Of a DNA stretch of 64,000 bases, positions 36,404-44,475 are shown in pieces. Made by a program: the position numbers and the translations under genes. Origin of the DNA: Devosia epidermidihirudinis (GTDB taxonomy: Bacteria > Pseudomonadota > Alphaproteobacteria > Rhizobiales > Devosiaceae); the NCBI RefSeq assembly GCF_000971295.1, contig NZ_LANJ01000016.1, forward strand, positions 645,176-709,175, read 5' to 3'. Numbering within the stretch: position 1 is the stretch's first letter; the number at the start of each line of letters is the position of its first letter. The notes under the pieces were generated by a model that was not told where the DNA came from, made no database searches, and saw nothing but the letters and a program-made list of their open reading frames with translations.

Positions 36404-36481
36404 GTCACCCTTGGGCCTGATCCGGGGGCTCTTCACATGCCGGGCGTTTTGAAACACCCTCGGGTCGCGCCCGAGGGTGAC
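36404..36481. repeat. Palindromic intergenic repeat, family C (degenerate pair)
   Basis: One arm ends in ccctcgggtcgcgcccgagg followed by gtgac; the other (from 36404) is a decayed inverted copy. Located between converging genes. Confidence 0.65.
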
Positions 36482-36508
36482 GATCTGTGGTTGTTTGACC
36501 GCCTAGCG

Positions 36509-37342
36509 TCAAACGTCGCGCGAGAGGATGAAATCGCGTTCCGTGGCGAGGCCGTGCCATTCATTGGGGATTTCGCTGTCGAAGATCAGGGTGTAGGGGC
36601 CCTTGTAACCGGCCTCTTCCGCCAGTGCGACGCATTGGCCGAAATCGGCTTCGTCGAGATCGCCGTCGATGAAGCTGGCCTTGGCGTGGCAGAGCTCGGC
36701 CCGGCCAAAGATCGACTTGAGATCGGAATACTTGGTCTCGCCACCCCAGTTGCCGAAATCGCCCATCAGGCCAATGCGGCCATCAAGCTTGTCGAGCAGG
36801 TAGTGCACATGGGCCGGCTCAGCCAAAAGGTCGAACCAGTTCTCGGTGACAAGGCGCACGCTTGAGCCCGCATTGCCATCAGCCAATGCCGTCAGCGCCT
36901 TGACCGAGCGGTCGAGCGCGTCACGGGTTGGCTTCTGCTTGCCGGCGATAATGCGGGCGTGTTCTGCGCCCAGTTCATTGGCGACTTCGATCCAGCCAGC
37001 AATCCAGGCCTGATCGCGTTCGCCATGTTCGGGATGGGTGATATCGCCTGCGTCGATCAGCAGGGTCTGCAGCCGGACATCGGCCGTCTTGAGCTGGTCG
37101 CGCAACTCACCGAGATAGATCGGGTCGCGGCTGCGCAGGTGAAACGATACGATCTCAACGCGGTTATAGCCGTGGTTCGCCAGAACCGAGGGCAGGCCCA
37201 GAAGCGACTCTTCGCCTTCGCCAAAGGTTTCCTGCCCCGAGCCAATTTCGCTGGTCGTCAGGTCATGTGGATAGGTCCAGCCGAGCAGGCGGTGAAGCGA
37301 CCAGGTGGAGACGGCAATACGATCGGCGGCAATCTTGGACAT
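36509..37342 (-). CDS. Sugar phosphate isomerase/epimerase-like TIM-barrel protein
   Basis: 277 residues. Xylose-isomerase-like AP endonuclease-2 fold: AVSTWSLHRLLGW at the start, GYNRVEIVSFHL, then VRLVTENWFDL with a probable metal Glu, GLMGDFGNWGG and ELCHAKASF (Asp and His ligand candidates), and YTLIFDSE near the end. Such proteins isomerise or epimerise sugars or keto-sugars. It is third in a leftward iclR-amidohydrolase-isomerase group facing the fucose-type import genes, so a role in the same sugar route (for instance preparing the substrate) is likely but unproven. No clear ribosome-binding site precedes the ATG. Confidence 0.75.
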   Translation of the reverse strand: MSKIAADRIAVSTWSLHRLLGWTYPHDLTTSEIGSGQETFGEGEESLLGLPSVLANHGYNRVEIVSFHLRSRDPIYLGELRDQLKTADVRLQTLLIDAGDITHPEHGERDQAWIAGWIEVANELGAEHARIIAGKQKPTRDALDRSVKALTALADGNAGSSVRLVTENWFDLLAEPAHVHYLLDKLDGRIGLMGDFGNWGGETKYSDLKSIFGRAELCHAKASFIDGDLDEADFGQCVALAEEAGYKGPYTLIFDSEIPNEWHGLATERDFILSRDV

Positions 37343-37378
37343 GGGTCTAGCGATCCGTTTCTTCGTTCAGGTCAGACG

Positions 37379-37412
37379 ATGCCGCATGCCGGGACGTCCC
37401 GGCAAGCGGCAT
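37379..37412. repeat. Strong intergenic hairpin
   Basis: atgccgc-a-tgccggga-cg-tcccggca-a-gcggcat: a near-perfect 16-bp stem without a T tract, between the amidohydrolase and isomerase genes. It may be a family-B-like palindrome that tunes downstream expression. Confidence 0.7.
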
Positions 37413-37423
37413 GTTCTCAAGAC

Positions 37424-38245
37424 CTAAACTTTGTAGATACGCTCTGCGTTCCGGTGCAGCAGCTTTGCCTGCTCATCTTGGCTGGCACCCTTGATGATCT
37501 CGCGGGTCGCCTCGACCCAGCGGGTAAGGTCGCCGCCCAAGCGGACCACGGGATGATCGGAGCCCCAAACCACGCGATCCCAGCCGAAGCTTTCAATGAT
37601 GTGCTCGACATAGGGGCGGAGCGTGTCGACCGTCCAGTCGGGGCCGGAATAGGCGATAATGCCGGAAACCTTGGCCACCATGTTTGGCAGCTTGGCGATG
37701 CTGGTGATGTATTGACGCCAGGGGTCGAGCCCCGCGCCGGTCACATCTGGCACGCCACAATGGTTGAGGATGAAGGTCACGTCCGGAGCACGCTCAGCCA
37801 GCATCTGGCCAACAGGCAACTGGTCGGCCCGCACGCAGAGATCAAAGCTCAGATCATAGTCAGGCAGGTGGCGGATGTTTTCCACGAACAGGTCCGACTG
37901 GCTGAGGTCATCGGGCGAGCCGTGCAGAATGCGGCGGACACCTTTAACATGGGCGAGTTCGGAGAGACGCTCGATCTGGTCGACGAAATTGGTGTGTTCG
38001 GGACGGCATGCTGCAATCGCACCGGCGATACGGGGCAGGGTGATGACATATTCGCTCTCGGCCATGATGTCGGCCTCGGCGACGTCCACTTCCATGTGCA
38101 GTGCGGACTCGATCCCCAGTGGCAGGGCTTCCTCGAAGTAAGATTCCACCGTCCATGGCTTGTTGATGGCGGGGGCGCCGCTCAGCCATGGATAGTCAAA
38201 GCGTTCCGGATAGACGAGGTGCAGATGGGTATCGAGAATGCGCAA
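37424..38245 (-). CDS. Amidohydrolase-family lactonase, probable L-fuconolactonase
   Basis: 273 residues with a TTG start behind GGAGG. Amidohydrolase-2 family TIM-barrel hydrolase, with the metal motif DTHLHL at residues 5-10, later FILNHCGVPDV (His) and VVWGSDHPVV (Asp) near the end. Enzymes of this group open sugar lactones, such as L-fucono-1,5-lactone or L-rhamnonolactone. The presence of an L-fuconate dehydratase gene 6 kb away makes L-fuconolactone the best guess. It lies 17 bases downstream of the iclR gene, so they are co-transcribed. Confidence 0.8.
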   Translation of the reverse strand: MRILDTHLHLVYPERFDYPWLSGAPAINKPWTVESYFEEALPLGIESALHMEVDVAEADIMAESEYVITLPRIAGAIAACRPEHTNFVDQIERLSELAHVKGVRRILHGSPDDLSQSDLFVENIRHLPDYDLSFDLCVRADQLPVGQMLAERAPDVTFILNHCGVPDVTGAGLDPWRQYITSIAKLPNMVAKVSGIIAYSGPDWTVDTLRPYVEHIIESFGWDRVVWGSDHPVVRLGGDLTRWVEATREIIKGASQDEQAKLLHRNAERIYKV

Positions 38246-38262
38246 GGCGTTCCTCCGTTAGA

Positions 38263-39036
38263 TCAGGCGCTTTCTGGCGAGCGCTGGGATATTTCGGCGC
38301 AAGTATGCTGCAGCAGTTTGAGGACGCTGGGCATATCGGGCGCGTCTGATTTGTCGAGCCGTTTGGTATAGGGGCATGTCAGCACGGCGATCACACTCCC
38401 CAGGGGACCGAAAATCGGCACGGTAATGTTCGAGACGCCCGCAACCTGAGCGCTCGGGGTCATTTCATATCCCTGTTCGCGTACGCCTTCGAGTCGCGCT
38501 TCGAGCTCTCGGGGCATTTTTTCCGGCCCCAGATCCTGCTCTTCCAGCATCAGCTTGCGCTCTTCGGGTGTTGCAAAGGCCAGGTAGACATGGCCCGAGC
38601 CGGTATTGACCAGACCGATGCGGCTGCCGACGCGGATTGAGACGTTCCAGTAGCCCGGGCTATCGACCTGGGCGACCACCACCAGCACATTGCGATCCTG
38701 CACCACCATATGCACCGCCTGCTGGGCGGCACGCGCAAAGTTGCGCAGTACGGGCGTCGCCTGGCTGATCATCCGGTGCAGGGGTGGGCGGGCATGCGCC
38801 AATTCGAACAGCTTGAGCGTCAGCGCATAGCGATCCTCGGGTGTGCGGCGAACATAGTCGCGGCGCACCAGGCGATCGAGCATGCGGTAGATCTCGTTCG
38901 GCGTGCGATCCAGCGCCTTGGCGATCTCGCCCTGACTGAGGCCGTCGTCGGTTGCCGCCAGCAGTTCAAGGATGTCCAACCCCTTGTCCAGGGCGGGAGC
39001 GCGGTAGCGCTCTTGCCCCTCGTCATCCTGCGCCAT
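38263..39036 (-). CDS. IclR-family transcriptional regulator
   Basis: 257 residues from the ATG at 39036, behind GGGGAGAAG. The N-terminal winged helix (ALDKGLDILELLAATDDGLSQGEIAKAL, recognition helix about residues 30-48) is followed by the effector domain (about 90-250), with GSRIGLVNTGSGHVYLAF and the conserved VAGVSNITVPIFGPLGSVIAVL. It is divergent from the ABC importer genes and first in the amidohydrolase-isomerase operon, so it is the probable regulator of both sides. The effector may be a sugar-acid intermediate. The operator was not identified with certainty; ATTCATGAAT (39097-39106) is a short palindrome in the gap. Confidence 0.9.
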   Translation of the reverse strand: MAQDDEGQERYRAPALDKGLDILELLAATDDGLSQGEIAKALDRTPNEIYRMLDRLVRRDYVRRTPEDRYALTLKLFELAHARPPLHRMISQATPVLRNFARAAQQAVHMVVQDRNVLVVVAQVDSPGYWNVSIRVGSRIGLVNTGSGHVYLAFATPEERKLMLEEQDLGPEKMPRELEARLEGVREQGYEMTPSAQVAGVSNITVPIFGPLGSVIAVLTCPYTKRLDKSDAPDMPSVLKLLQHTCAEISQRSPESA

Positions 39037-39101
39037 CAGCGCTTCTCCCCATTCTCGTTGAGCGCAGGCTACACGAATCCGCTTGCAAGGAAACTTCATT
39101 C

Positions 39102-39194
39102 ATGAATAAATTGTTCGTATATGACGAGGCGGAGGCCTCGCGTGGAGGAATTCGGTACATGCTGCTGCCCGAACGGCCGGTTGTCATTCCATGA
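39102..39194 (+). CDS. Candidate 30-residue leader ORF coupled to the ABC ATPase gene
   Basis: ATG at 39102 with AAGGAA about 10 bases upstream; encodes 30 residues ending PERPVVIP. An in-frame ATG at 39159 with GGAGGA upstream would give an 11-residue version. The TGA overlaps the ATG of the ABC ATPase gene (ATGA), and that gene has no good ribosome-binding site of its own, so translation through the small ORF may be needed. A perfect 6-bp hairpin (cgaggc-ggag-gcctcg, 39125-39140) lies inside. No family is recognised; it may be a true leader peptide, a small protein or a gene remnant. Confidence 0.45.
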   Translation: MNKLFVYDEAEASRGGIRYMLLPERPVVIP

Positions 39195-40723
39195 CCGCTC
39201 TTGTTGAGCTTTCTGGCATAGAGAAATCGTTTCCAGGCGTGCGTGCATTGCACAACGCCCAGTTCGAGCTGTTGTCTGGCGAAGTTCATGCCCTGATGGG
39301 TGAGAACGGCGCTGGCAAGTCGACGCTGATGAAGATTCTCTCTGGCGTCTATCAGCGCGATGACGGCGACATCCGTCTCGATGGTCAACCTGTCGAAATC
39401 GCCTCCCCACGCGCCGCGCTGGGCATGGGCATTTCCATCATCCATCAGGAACTGGCGCTGATGCGCGACCTGACGGTGGCGCAGAACATCTTTATCGGCC
39501 GCGAACCCCGCATTCTGGGTGGTCTGGTGCTGGACGAGCGGGCGCTCAATGCGCAGGCCGAGGCAATCTTTGCCTCGATGAACCTGAAGTTCGATCCCCG
39601 CGCCATGGTGGGCGAGCTGACCATTGCGCGACAGCAGATGGTCGAAATCGCCAAGGCGCTCTCCTACAAGTCGCGCGTCCTGATCATGGATGAGCCGACG
39701 GCGGCGCTCAATGACGCCGAGATCAACGAGCTTTTCGCCATCATCAACCGCCTCAAGGCGGAAGGTGTCGGCATTGTCTATATTTCCCACAAGATGGATG
39801 AGCTGAAGCGTATCGCTGACCGCGTCACCGTGATGCGCGACGGCGAATATGTCGGTACCGTCCCCGCTGCCACGACGCCCATGGAAACCATCATCTCGAT
39901 GATGGTGGGGCGCACCCTCAGCAACGAACCCAGTGCGCTGCCTGCTGCGTCCGACGCGCCAGTCGCGCTCGAAATTCGCGGCTTCAAGCGCGGCAACGTC
40001 ATTCGCGATGTCAGCCTGTCGGTGCGCAAGGGTGAAATCCTTGGCCTTGCCGGCCTGATGGGCGCTGGCCGCACCGAAGTCGCGCGCGCTATCTTTGGTG
40101 CCGATCCGATCGAGGCAGGCGAGATTTTCGTCAACGGCAACAAGGCGACGATCCGCTCGCCGCAAGACGCCGTCCGCGCCGGCATCGGCTATCTGTCTGA
40201 AGATCGCAAGCAGTTCGGCCTCGCGACCGGGCTCGACGTGCGCAACAATATTGCGCTGGCCTCGCTCTCGCGCTTTACCGGCCCGGTCGGTGTGCTGCGC
40301 GAGAATGCCATGCGCGAAACGGCCCAGGGCTATATCCGTCAGCTGGCGATCAAGACGCCGTCCGACACGCAGGAGGCTCGCCTTCTTTCGGGTGGCAATC
40401 AGCAGAAGGTGGTTATCGCCAAGTGGCTGCTGCGCGACTGCGATGTGCTGATTTTTGACGAACCAACGCGCGGTATCGACGTCGGTGCCAAGTCCGAAAT
40501 CTACAAGCTGCTCAATGCGCTGGCCGAGCAGGGCCGCGCCATCATCGTGATTTCCTCTGAGCTGCCCGAAGTGCTGCGCCTCAGCCACCGGATCGCCGTG
40601 ATGTGCGAGGGACGCCTCACCGGGATTCTGCCCGGCGGCGCCAGCCAGGAAGAAATCATGCATTTGGCAACGCTGCGCCCAAGCGCGGTTGCCGAAACCG
40701 AAACCAACAGGAAAACGGCCTGA
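39191..40723 (+). CDS. Sugar ABC importer ATPase (RbsA/MglA-type, two domains)
   Basis: 510 residues. Duplicated ATPase of ribose-type (CUT2) importers. Domain 1 has Walker [10 protein letters not shown] near residue 37 and Walker [12 protein letters not shown]. Domain 2 has a degenerate Walker A (GLMGAGRTE, Lys replaced by Arg), which is normal for this family, and the signature LSGGNQQKV. It powers uptake of a pentose or deoxyhexose with the permease and binding protein encoded next. The permease ATG overlaps its stop (TGATG). Context suggests L-fucose or a related sugar. Confidence 0.93.
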   Translation: MTALVELSGIEKSFPGVRALHNAQFELLSGEVHALMGENGAGKSTLMKILSGVYQRDDGDIRLDGQPVEIASPRAALGMGISIIHQELALMRDLTVAQNIFIGREPRILGGLVLDERALNAQAEAIFASMNLKFDPRAMVGELTIARQQMVEIAKALSYKSRVLIMDEPTAALNDAEINELFAIINRLKAEGVGIVYISHKMDELKRIADRVTVMRDGEYVGTVPAATTPMETIISMMVGRTLSNEPSALPAASDAPVALEIRGFKRGNVIRDVSLSVRKGEILGLAGLMGAGRTEVARAIFGADPIEAGEIFVNGNKATIRSPQDAVRAGIGYLSEDRKQFGLATGLDVRNNIALASLSRFTGPVGVLRENAMRETAQGYIRQLAIKTPSDTQEARLLSGGNQQKVVIAKWLLRDCDVLIFDEPTRGIDVGAKSEIYKLLNALAEQGRAIIVISSELPEVLRLSHRIAVMCEGRLTGILPGGASQEEIMHLATLRPSAVAETETNRKTA

Positions 40724-41727
40724 TGACCCCGATTGATAATGCTGCCAAGCCAGGCCTGTTCGCCAGCATCCGGACCTCGGGTGCCTATCACAAGCTGCTC
40801 GCCTTCTCCGGCCTGATTGCCCTGGTGATTGTATTCAGTTTTGCGTCGCCAAACTTCATGCAGACGCAAAACGTGCTGGCCATCCTGCAGGCGACGTCGG
40901 TCAATGGCGTGCTCGCCATCGCCGCAACGTTGGTGATCATCACGGGCGGTATCGATCTGTCGGTCGGCACCCTGATGACCTTCTGCGCGGTGATTACCGG
41001 CGTGGTGCTGACCTATCTCGGTCTGCCGCTGCCACTGGGCGTTCTCGCCGCCATTCTCGCCGGCACTGCAAGCGGTCTGGTCTCCGGTACGGTGATCGCC
41101 AAGCTCAAGGTGCCGCCTTTCATCGCGACGCTGGGCATGATGCTGATCCTCAAGGGTCTGTCGCTGGTGATCTCGGGGACGCGCCCGATCTATTTCAACG
41201 ACACCCCCGGCTTCAGCCAGATCTCGACCGGCTCGATCATCGGCTCGATCATTCCGGCGCTGCCTGTGCCAAACGGCGTGCTGATCCTGTTCCTCGTCGC
41301 CATCATCATCAGCTTCGTGCTGAGCAAGACAGCGCTGGGTCGCTACACCTTTGCCCTCGGCTCGAATGAAGAGGCCGTGCGTCTGTCGGGCGTCAATGTC
41401 GATCGCTGGAAGATCGGCGTTTATGCGCTGGCTGGTAGCGTCTGTGGCGTTGCGGGCCTGTTGATCGCCTCGCGCCTCAATTCGGCGCAGCCTGCTCTGG
41501 GGCAGGGCTACGAACTCGACGCCATCGCGGCTGTCGTCATCGGCGGCACCTCGCTTTCGGGTGGTCGCGGTACAGTTCTGGGCACGCTGATTGGCGCGCT
41601 CATCATTTCCGTGCTGGCCAATGGCCTGCGCATTCTTTCGGTGGCTCAGGAGTGGCAGACGGTCGTGACCGGCACCATCATCATCCTGGCCGTCTACGCC
41701 GATATCCTGCGGCGCCGCAGTCTTTAA
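40723..41727 (+). CDS. Sugar ABC importer permease (RbsC-type)
   Basis: 334 residues from the ATG at 40723, which overlaps the ATPase stop by one base. BPD_transp_2 family inner-membrane permease with 8-10 helices. Family-typical features are VLAIAATLVIITGGIDLSVG and GRYTFALGSNEEAVRLSGVNVDRWKIGVY, with the ATPase-coupling EAA-like segment. With the two-domain ATPase and periplasmic binding protein it forms a complete CUT2 importer. The binding-protein gene follows after a 92-base gap that has no clear signal of its own apart from a GGGAGGA site. Confidence 0.93.
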   Translation: MTPIDNAAKPGLFASIRTSGAYHKLLAFSGLIALVIVFSFASPNFMQTQNVLAILQATSVNGVLAIAATLVIITGGIDLSVGTLMTFCAVITGVVLTYLGLPLPLGVLAAILAGTASGLVSGTVIAKLKVPPFIATLGMMLILKGLSLVISGTRPIYFNDTPGFSQISTGSIIGSIIPALPVPNGVLILFLVAIIISFVLSKTALGRYTFALGSNEEAVRLSGVNVDRWKIGVYALAGSVCGVAGLLIASRLNSAQPALGQGYELDAIAAVVIGGTSLSGGRGTVLGTLIGALIISVLANGLRILSVAQEWQTVVTGTIIILAVYADILRRRSL

Positions 41728-41819
41728 GCGCCGATTTCGCTGCGCTGATCCACACCAGCGCCACAAACAAGAAGGCGACAAGCCTCAGGGACTGACGACT
41801 TTTCACACTGGGAGGAACT

Positions 41820-42767
41820 ATGTTCAACCGCCGTACGCTTATCGGGGCCATTGGCGCCCTGGCTCTCCTGACCACTGCTGGCGTGCCAGCTTTCGCTCAG
41901 GAAAAATACGACATCGCCCTGATTTCCAAGGGTTTCCAGCATCAGTTCTGGCAGGCTGTTAAGGCCGGTGCCGATCAGGCCGCTGCCGAGCTCGGCGTCA
42001 ACGTGACCTTTGAAGGTCCAGACAATGAGACCCAGGTTGACCGTCAGATCGACATGCTCGCTGCCGCACTGGCCCGTAAGCCAAGCGCCATCGGCTTTGC
42101 CGCTCTCGACAGCCAGGCAGCGATCCCGCTGCTGCAGCAGGCCAAGGATGCCGGCATTCCGGTCATCGCCTTCGACTCCGGCGTTGAAAGCGACATTCCT
42201 GTTACCACTGCAACCACCGACAACGTCGCTGCAGCAGCACTCGCTGCCGACGCCATGGCCGGCCTGATCGGCGACGAAGGCAAGATTGCCGTTGTTGCTC
42301 ACTCCCAGACCAGCCGTACGGGCATCGATCGCGTTGACGGCTTCGTCAACCGCATCAAGGAAGCCTATCCAAAGATCGAACTCGTCACCGTTCAGTACGG
42401 CGACGGCGACCAGCTTGCTTCGACCGAAATCACCAAGTCGATCCTGCTTGCCAACCCAGACATCAAGGGCGTGTTCGGCACCAATGAAGGCGCTGCTATC
42501 GGCGTTGCCAATGGCGTCAAGGAACTCGGCTCCAAGGTTGTCGTCATCGGCTTCGACTCGGGTGCTGCTCAGAAGCAGGCTATCCGTGACGGTCTGATGG
42601 CAGGCGCTATCACCCAGAACCCAGTTGGCATCGGCTACCAGACCGTGGCCGCAGCCGTTGCTGCGCTCAAGGGCGAAACCCTGCCAAAGGTCATCGATAC
42701 CGGCTTCTACTACTACGACGCCAAGACCATCGATAACCCAGAAATCGCTGCTGTTCTGTACGACTAA
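41820..42767 (+). CDS. Periplasmic sugar-binding protein (RbsB-type)
   Basis: 315 residues. Signal peptide MFNRRTLIGAIGALALLTTA with probable cleavage after AFA near residue 24. Type I periplasmic-binding fold: KYDIALISKGFQHQFWQAVKAGADQAA, GIPVIAFDSGVE, GVFGTNEGAAIGVANGVKELG. It delivers the sugar to the ABC permease. The codon choice is strongly biased, suggesting high expression. GGGAGGA precedes the ATG. A UUCG-loop hairpin follows the stop at 42777-42800, which may protect the 3' end of the mRNA. Confidence 0.92.
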   Translation: MFNRRTLIGAIGALALLTTAGVPAFAQEKYDIALISKGFQHQFWQAVKAGADQAAAELGVNVTFEGPDNETQVDRQIDMLAAALARKPSAIGFAALDSQAAIPLLQQAKDAGIPVIAFDSGVESDIPVTTATTDNVAAAALAADAMAGLIGDEGKIAVVAHSQTSRTGIDRVDGFVNRIKEAYPKIELVTVQYGDGDQLASTEITKSILLANPDIKGVFGTNEGAAIGVANGVKELGSKVVVIGFDSGAAQKQAIRDGLMAGAITQNPVGIGYQTVAAAVAALKGETLPKVIDTGFYYYDAKTIDNPEIAAVLYD

Positions 42768-42776
42768 TCCAGTTCC

Positions 42777-42800
42777 GGACCGGGCGTTCGCGCCCGGTCC
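42777..42800 (+). other. Intercistronic UUCG hairpin
   Basis: Perfect 10-bp stem ggaccgggcg / cgcccggtcc closed by TTCG, with no T tract, between the binding-protein and SDR genes. Likely an mRNA-stabilising or partial attenuating element that keeps binding-protein levels high. Confidence 0.75.
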
Positions 42801-42823
42801 GACCCCTCCAGAAGAGTACTTCC

Positions 42824-43555
42824 ATGGCTGACCTGAACGGAAAAATCGTCCTCATCACCGCCGCTGCCCAGGGCATTGGTCGCGCCTCGGTCGACGCCTT
42901 TGTCGCCGCTGGTGCCAAGGTGATCGCGACCGACATCAATGCGGCCAAGCTGGCCGAGCTCGATGGTCTGCCCAATGTCACGACGCGTATCCTCGATGTG
43001 CTGTCGGCTGATGCGGTCAAGCAGGCCGTGGCCGAAATCGGTCGCATCGATGTGCTGTTCAACTGCGCTGGCGTGGTGCATTCCGGCAATGTGCTGGAGA
43101 TGAGCGACAAGGATCTCGACTTCGCACTCGACCTCAACGTCAAGGCGCAGATCCGCACCATTCAGGCCATTCTGCCGCAAATGCTGGAGCGCAAGGACGG
43201 CGCCATCGTCAATATGGCCACCGTCGCGTCATCCATCAAAGGCGTGCCTAACCGCGCCGCCTATTCGATTTCCAAGGCCGCGGTGATCGGGCTGACCAAG
43301 TCGATCGCCTCGGACTTCACCACGTCCAATATCCGCGTCAACGCCATCTGCCCCGGCACGGTGGATTCGCCATCGCTGCACGAGCGCTGGCACGCAACTG
43401 GCGACTTTGAAGGCGCCCAGAAGGCGTTCATTGCGCGCCAGCCGATTGGCCGTATCGCGCGCCCAGAAGAGGTTGCCGATCTTGCGGTCTATCTCGCCGG
43501 CGCTACCTACACCACCGGTCAGGTGCATATCATCGATGGCGGCTGGACCGCCTGA
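42824..43555 (+). CDS. SDR dehydrogenase, probable 2-keto-3-deoxy-L-fuconate dehydrogenase
   Basis: 243 residues, classical short-chain dehydrogenase. Cofactor motif TAAAQGIG (residues 12-19), FNCAG, and catalytic residues N105, S136, Y147 and K151 (YSISK). NAICPGTVDSPSL is the signature seen in 2-keto-3-deoxy-L-fuconate dehydrogenases and the related DHRS6 proteins. The acidic residue at the end of beta-2 (ATDINAAK) suggests NAD preference. It follows the importer genes, so it belongs to the same operon. It would act after L-fuconate dehydratase. L-fucose dehydrogenase is the main alternative. Confidence 0.8.
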   Translation: MADLNGKIVLITAAAQGIGRASVDAFVAAGAKVIATDINAAKLAELDGLPNVTTRILDVLSADAVKQAVAEIGRIDVLFNCAGVVHSGNVLEMSDKDLDFALDLNVKAQIRTIQAILPQMLERKDGAIVNMATVASSIKGVPNRAAYSISKAAVIGLTKSIASDFTTSNIRVNAICPGTVDSPSLHERWHATGDFEGAQKAFIARQPIGRIARPEEVADLAVYLAGATYTTGQVHIIDGGWTA

Positions 43556-44347
43556 TTACGACGCAATGCGGGCTGCGTTGGTTTCCGACGCGACCCGGTT
43601 CCGGCCGGCAGCCTTGGCGGCATAAAGCTGCCGATCGGCTTCATTGAGGATATCATGCAGGCTATTGCAGCTCGCCGTGTAACCCGCAACGCCCAGGCTG
43701 ACAGTCACGCTGGGCGGGGTCTTGTGCGGGAAAGCCAGATTGGCGACGGTCTTGCGCAGCATTTCTGCGACGGTGAGCGCGTTGCGTCCGTCGGTCATGC
43801 GCAAGAGAGCGACGAATTCCTCGCCACCGAAGCGCGCGAAACAATCGCTGCCACGCAGCCCTTCGTTGCAGGCGCGCGCAACAGCGCGCAGCACGTCATC
43901 GCCGATGCTATGGCCATAGGTGTCGTTGATTGCCTTGAAGTGATCGATGTCCAGCATGACGATGGCCATCGGTGCTCCAGTCGCCCGCGCATTGGAGAAT
44001 GCCAGCTCGGCTTCCACCATGAAGGAGCGGCGATTGGCGACGCCGGTCAGCGCATCGGTATCGGCTGCGCGGGTCAACGCGGTCTGAGCCGCATCGAGAT
44101 GATAGACCATCCGCCAGGCCAGCAGACCCAAGCCGGGCGCGCTCAGCACGGGCGAAAGAATAGCCACCAGAATGCCGTACCAGAAAAAGCCTTCTGGCGC
44201 GGGCAAGACGAGCATGACAGCGATAGTGACCAGAACGGACGTCGTTGTCGCAATCGCAGTGGTCAGCGCCAAAGCCCTGGCGACGCCCAGCTTCAGCATC
44301 CATGCGTAGTATCGCGCATAATTTTCAGAAAATTTCGTCGTCTGCAC
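43556..44347 (-). CDS. Membrane-bound diguanylate cyclase (GGDEF)
   Basis: 263 residues with a GTG start behind GAGGA. Two N-terminal membrane helices (about residues 22-48 and 55-82) are followed by a GGDEF domain. The active site is GGEEF at residues 174-178, and an inhibitory I-site RxxD (R165 to D168) sits five residues before it, so the enzyme should make cyclic di-GMP and be product-inhibited. DTDALTGVANRRSF opens the domain. It is inserted in reverse between the SDR and fucD genes, its stop abutting the SDR stop. A close relative lies on the other side of fucD. Confidence 0.92.
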   Translation of the reverse strand: MQTTKFSENYARYYAWMLKLGVARALALTTAIATTTSVLVTIAVMLVLPAPEGFFWYGILVAILSPVLSAPGLGLLAWRMVYHLDAAQTALTRAADTDALTGVANRRSFMVEAELAFSNARATGAPMAIVMLDIDHFKAINDTYGHSIGDDVLRAVARACNEGLRGSDCFARFGGEEFVALLRMTDGRNALTVAEMLRKTVANLAFPHKTPPSVTVSLGVAGYTASCNSLHDILNEADRQLYAAKAAGRNRVASETNAARIAS

Positions 44348-44475
44348 TTTTCGTCCTCGTCGGCCACAAGGCAGTGCGGCTTGTCCTCACCATGCCATGT
44401 CGACGGTTCCGTACCGTTAACCCACATGCTTAACGCACGCTTCCCCCGTGCAAAGTTTCTCTCTGCGAGTTTGCC

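Noticed and set aside
36959..38371. 470-codon plus-strand frame across the isomerase, lactonase and iclR genes
   Set aside because: Crosses three real genes and their gaps in antisense; no plausible start or domain.
39097..39106. ATTCATGAAT palindrome as the IclR operator
   Set aside because: Only 10 bases and it overlaps the short ORF start; no second copy near fucD was found, so it is mentioned only as a possibility in the iclR entry.
39023..40663. 546-codon open frame on the minus strand opposite the sugar ABC ATPase gene
   Set aside because: Shadow of a well-supported gene; composition is the His/Gln/Asp/Arg-rich pattern typical of antisense frames in GC-rich DNA, with no motif or ribosome-binding site.
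41728..41819. 92-base gap between permease and binding-protein genes as a hidden small gene or attenuator
   Set aside because: No ORF with a start signal and no convincing hairpin apart from the binding-protein ribosome-binding site.
44419..44437. GTTAA-N9-TTAAC dyad upstream of fucD as an operator
   Set aside because: Short, AT-only arms and not shared with the iclR-importer gap; chance is a sufficient explanation.
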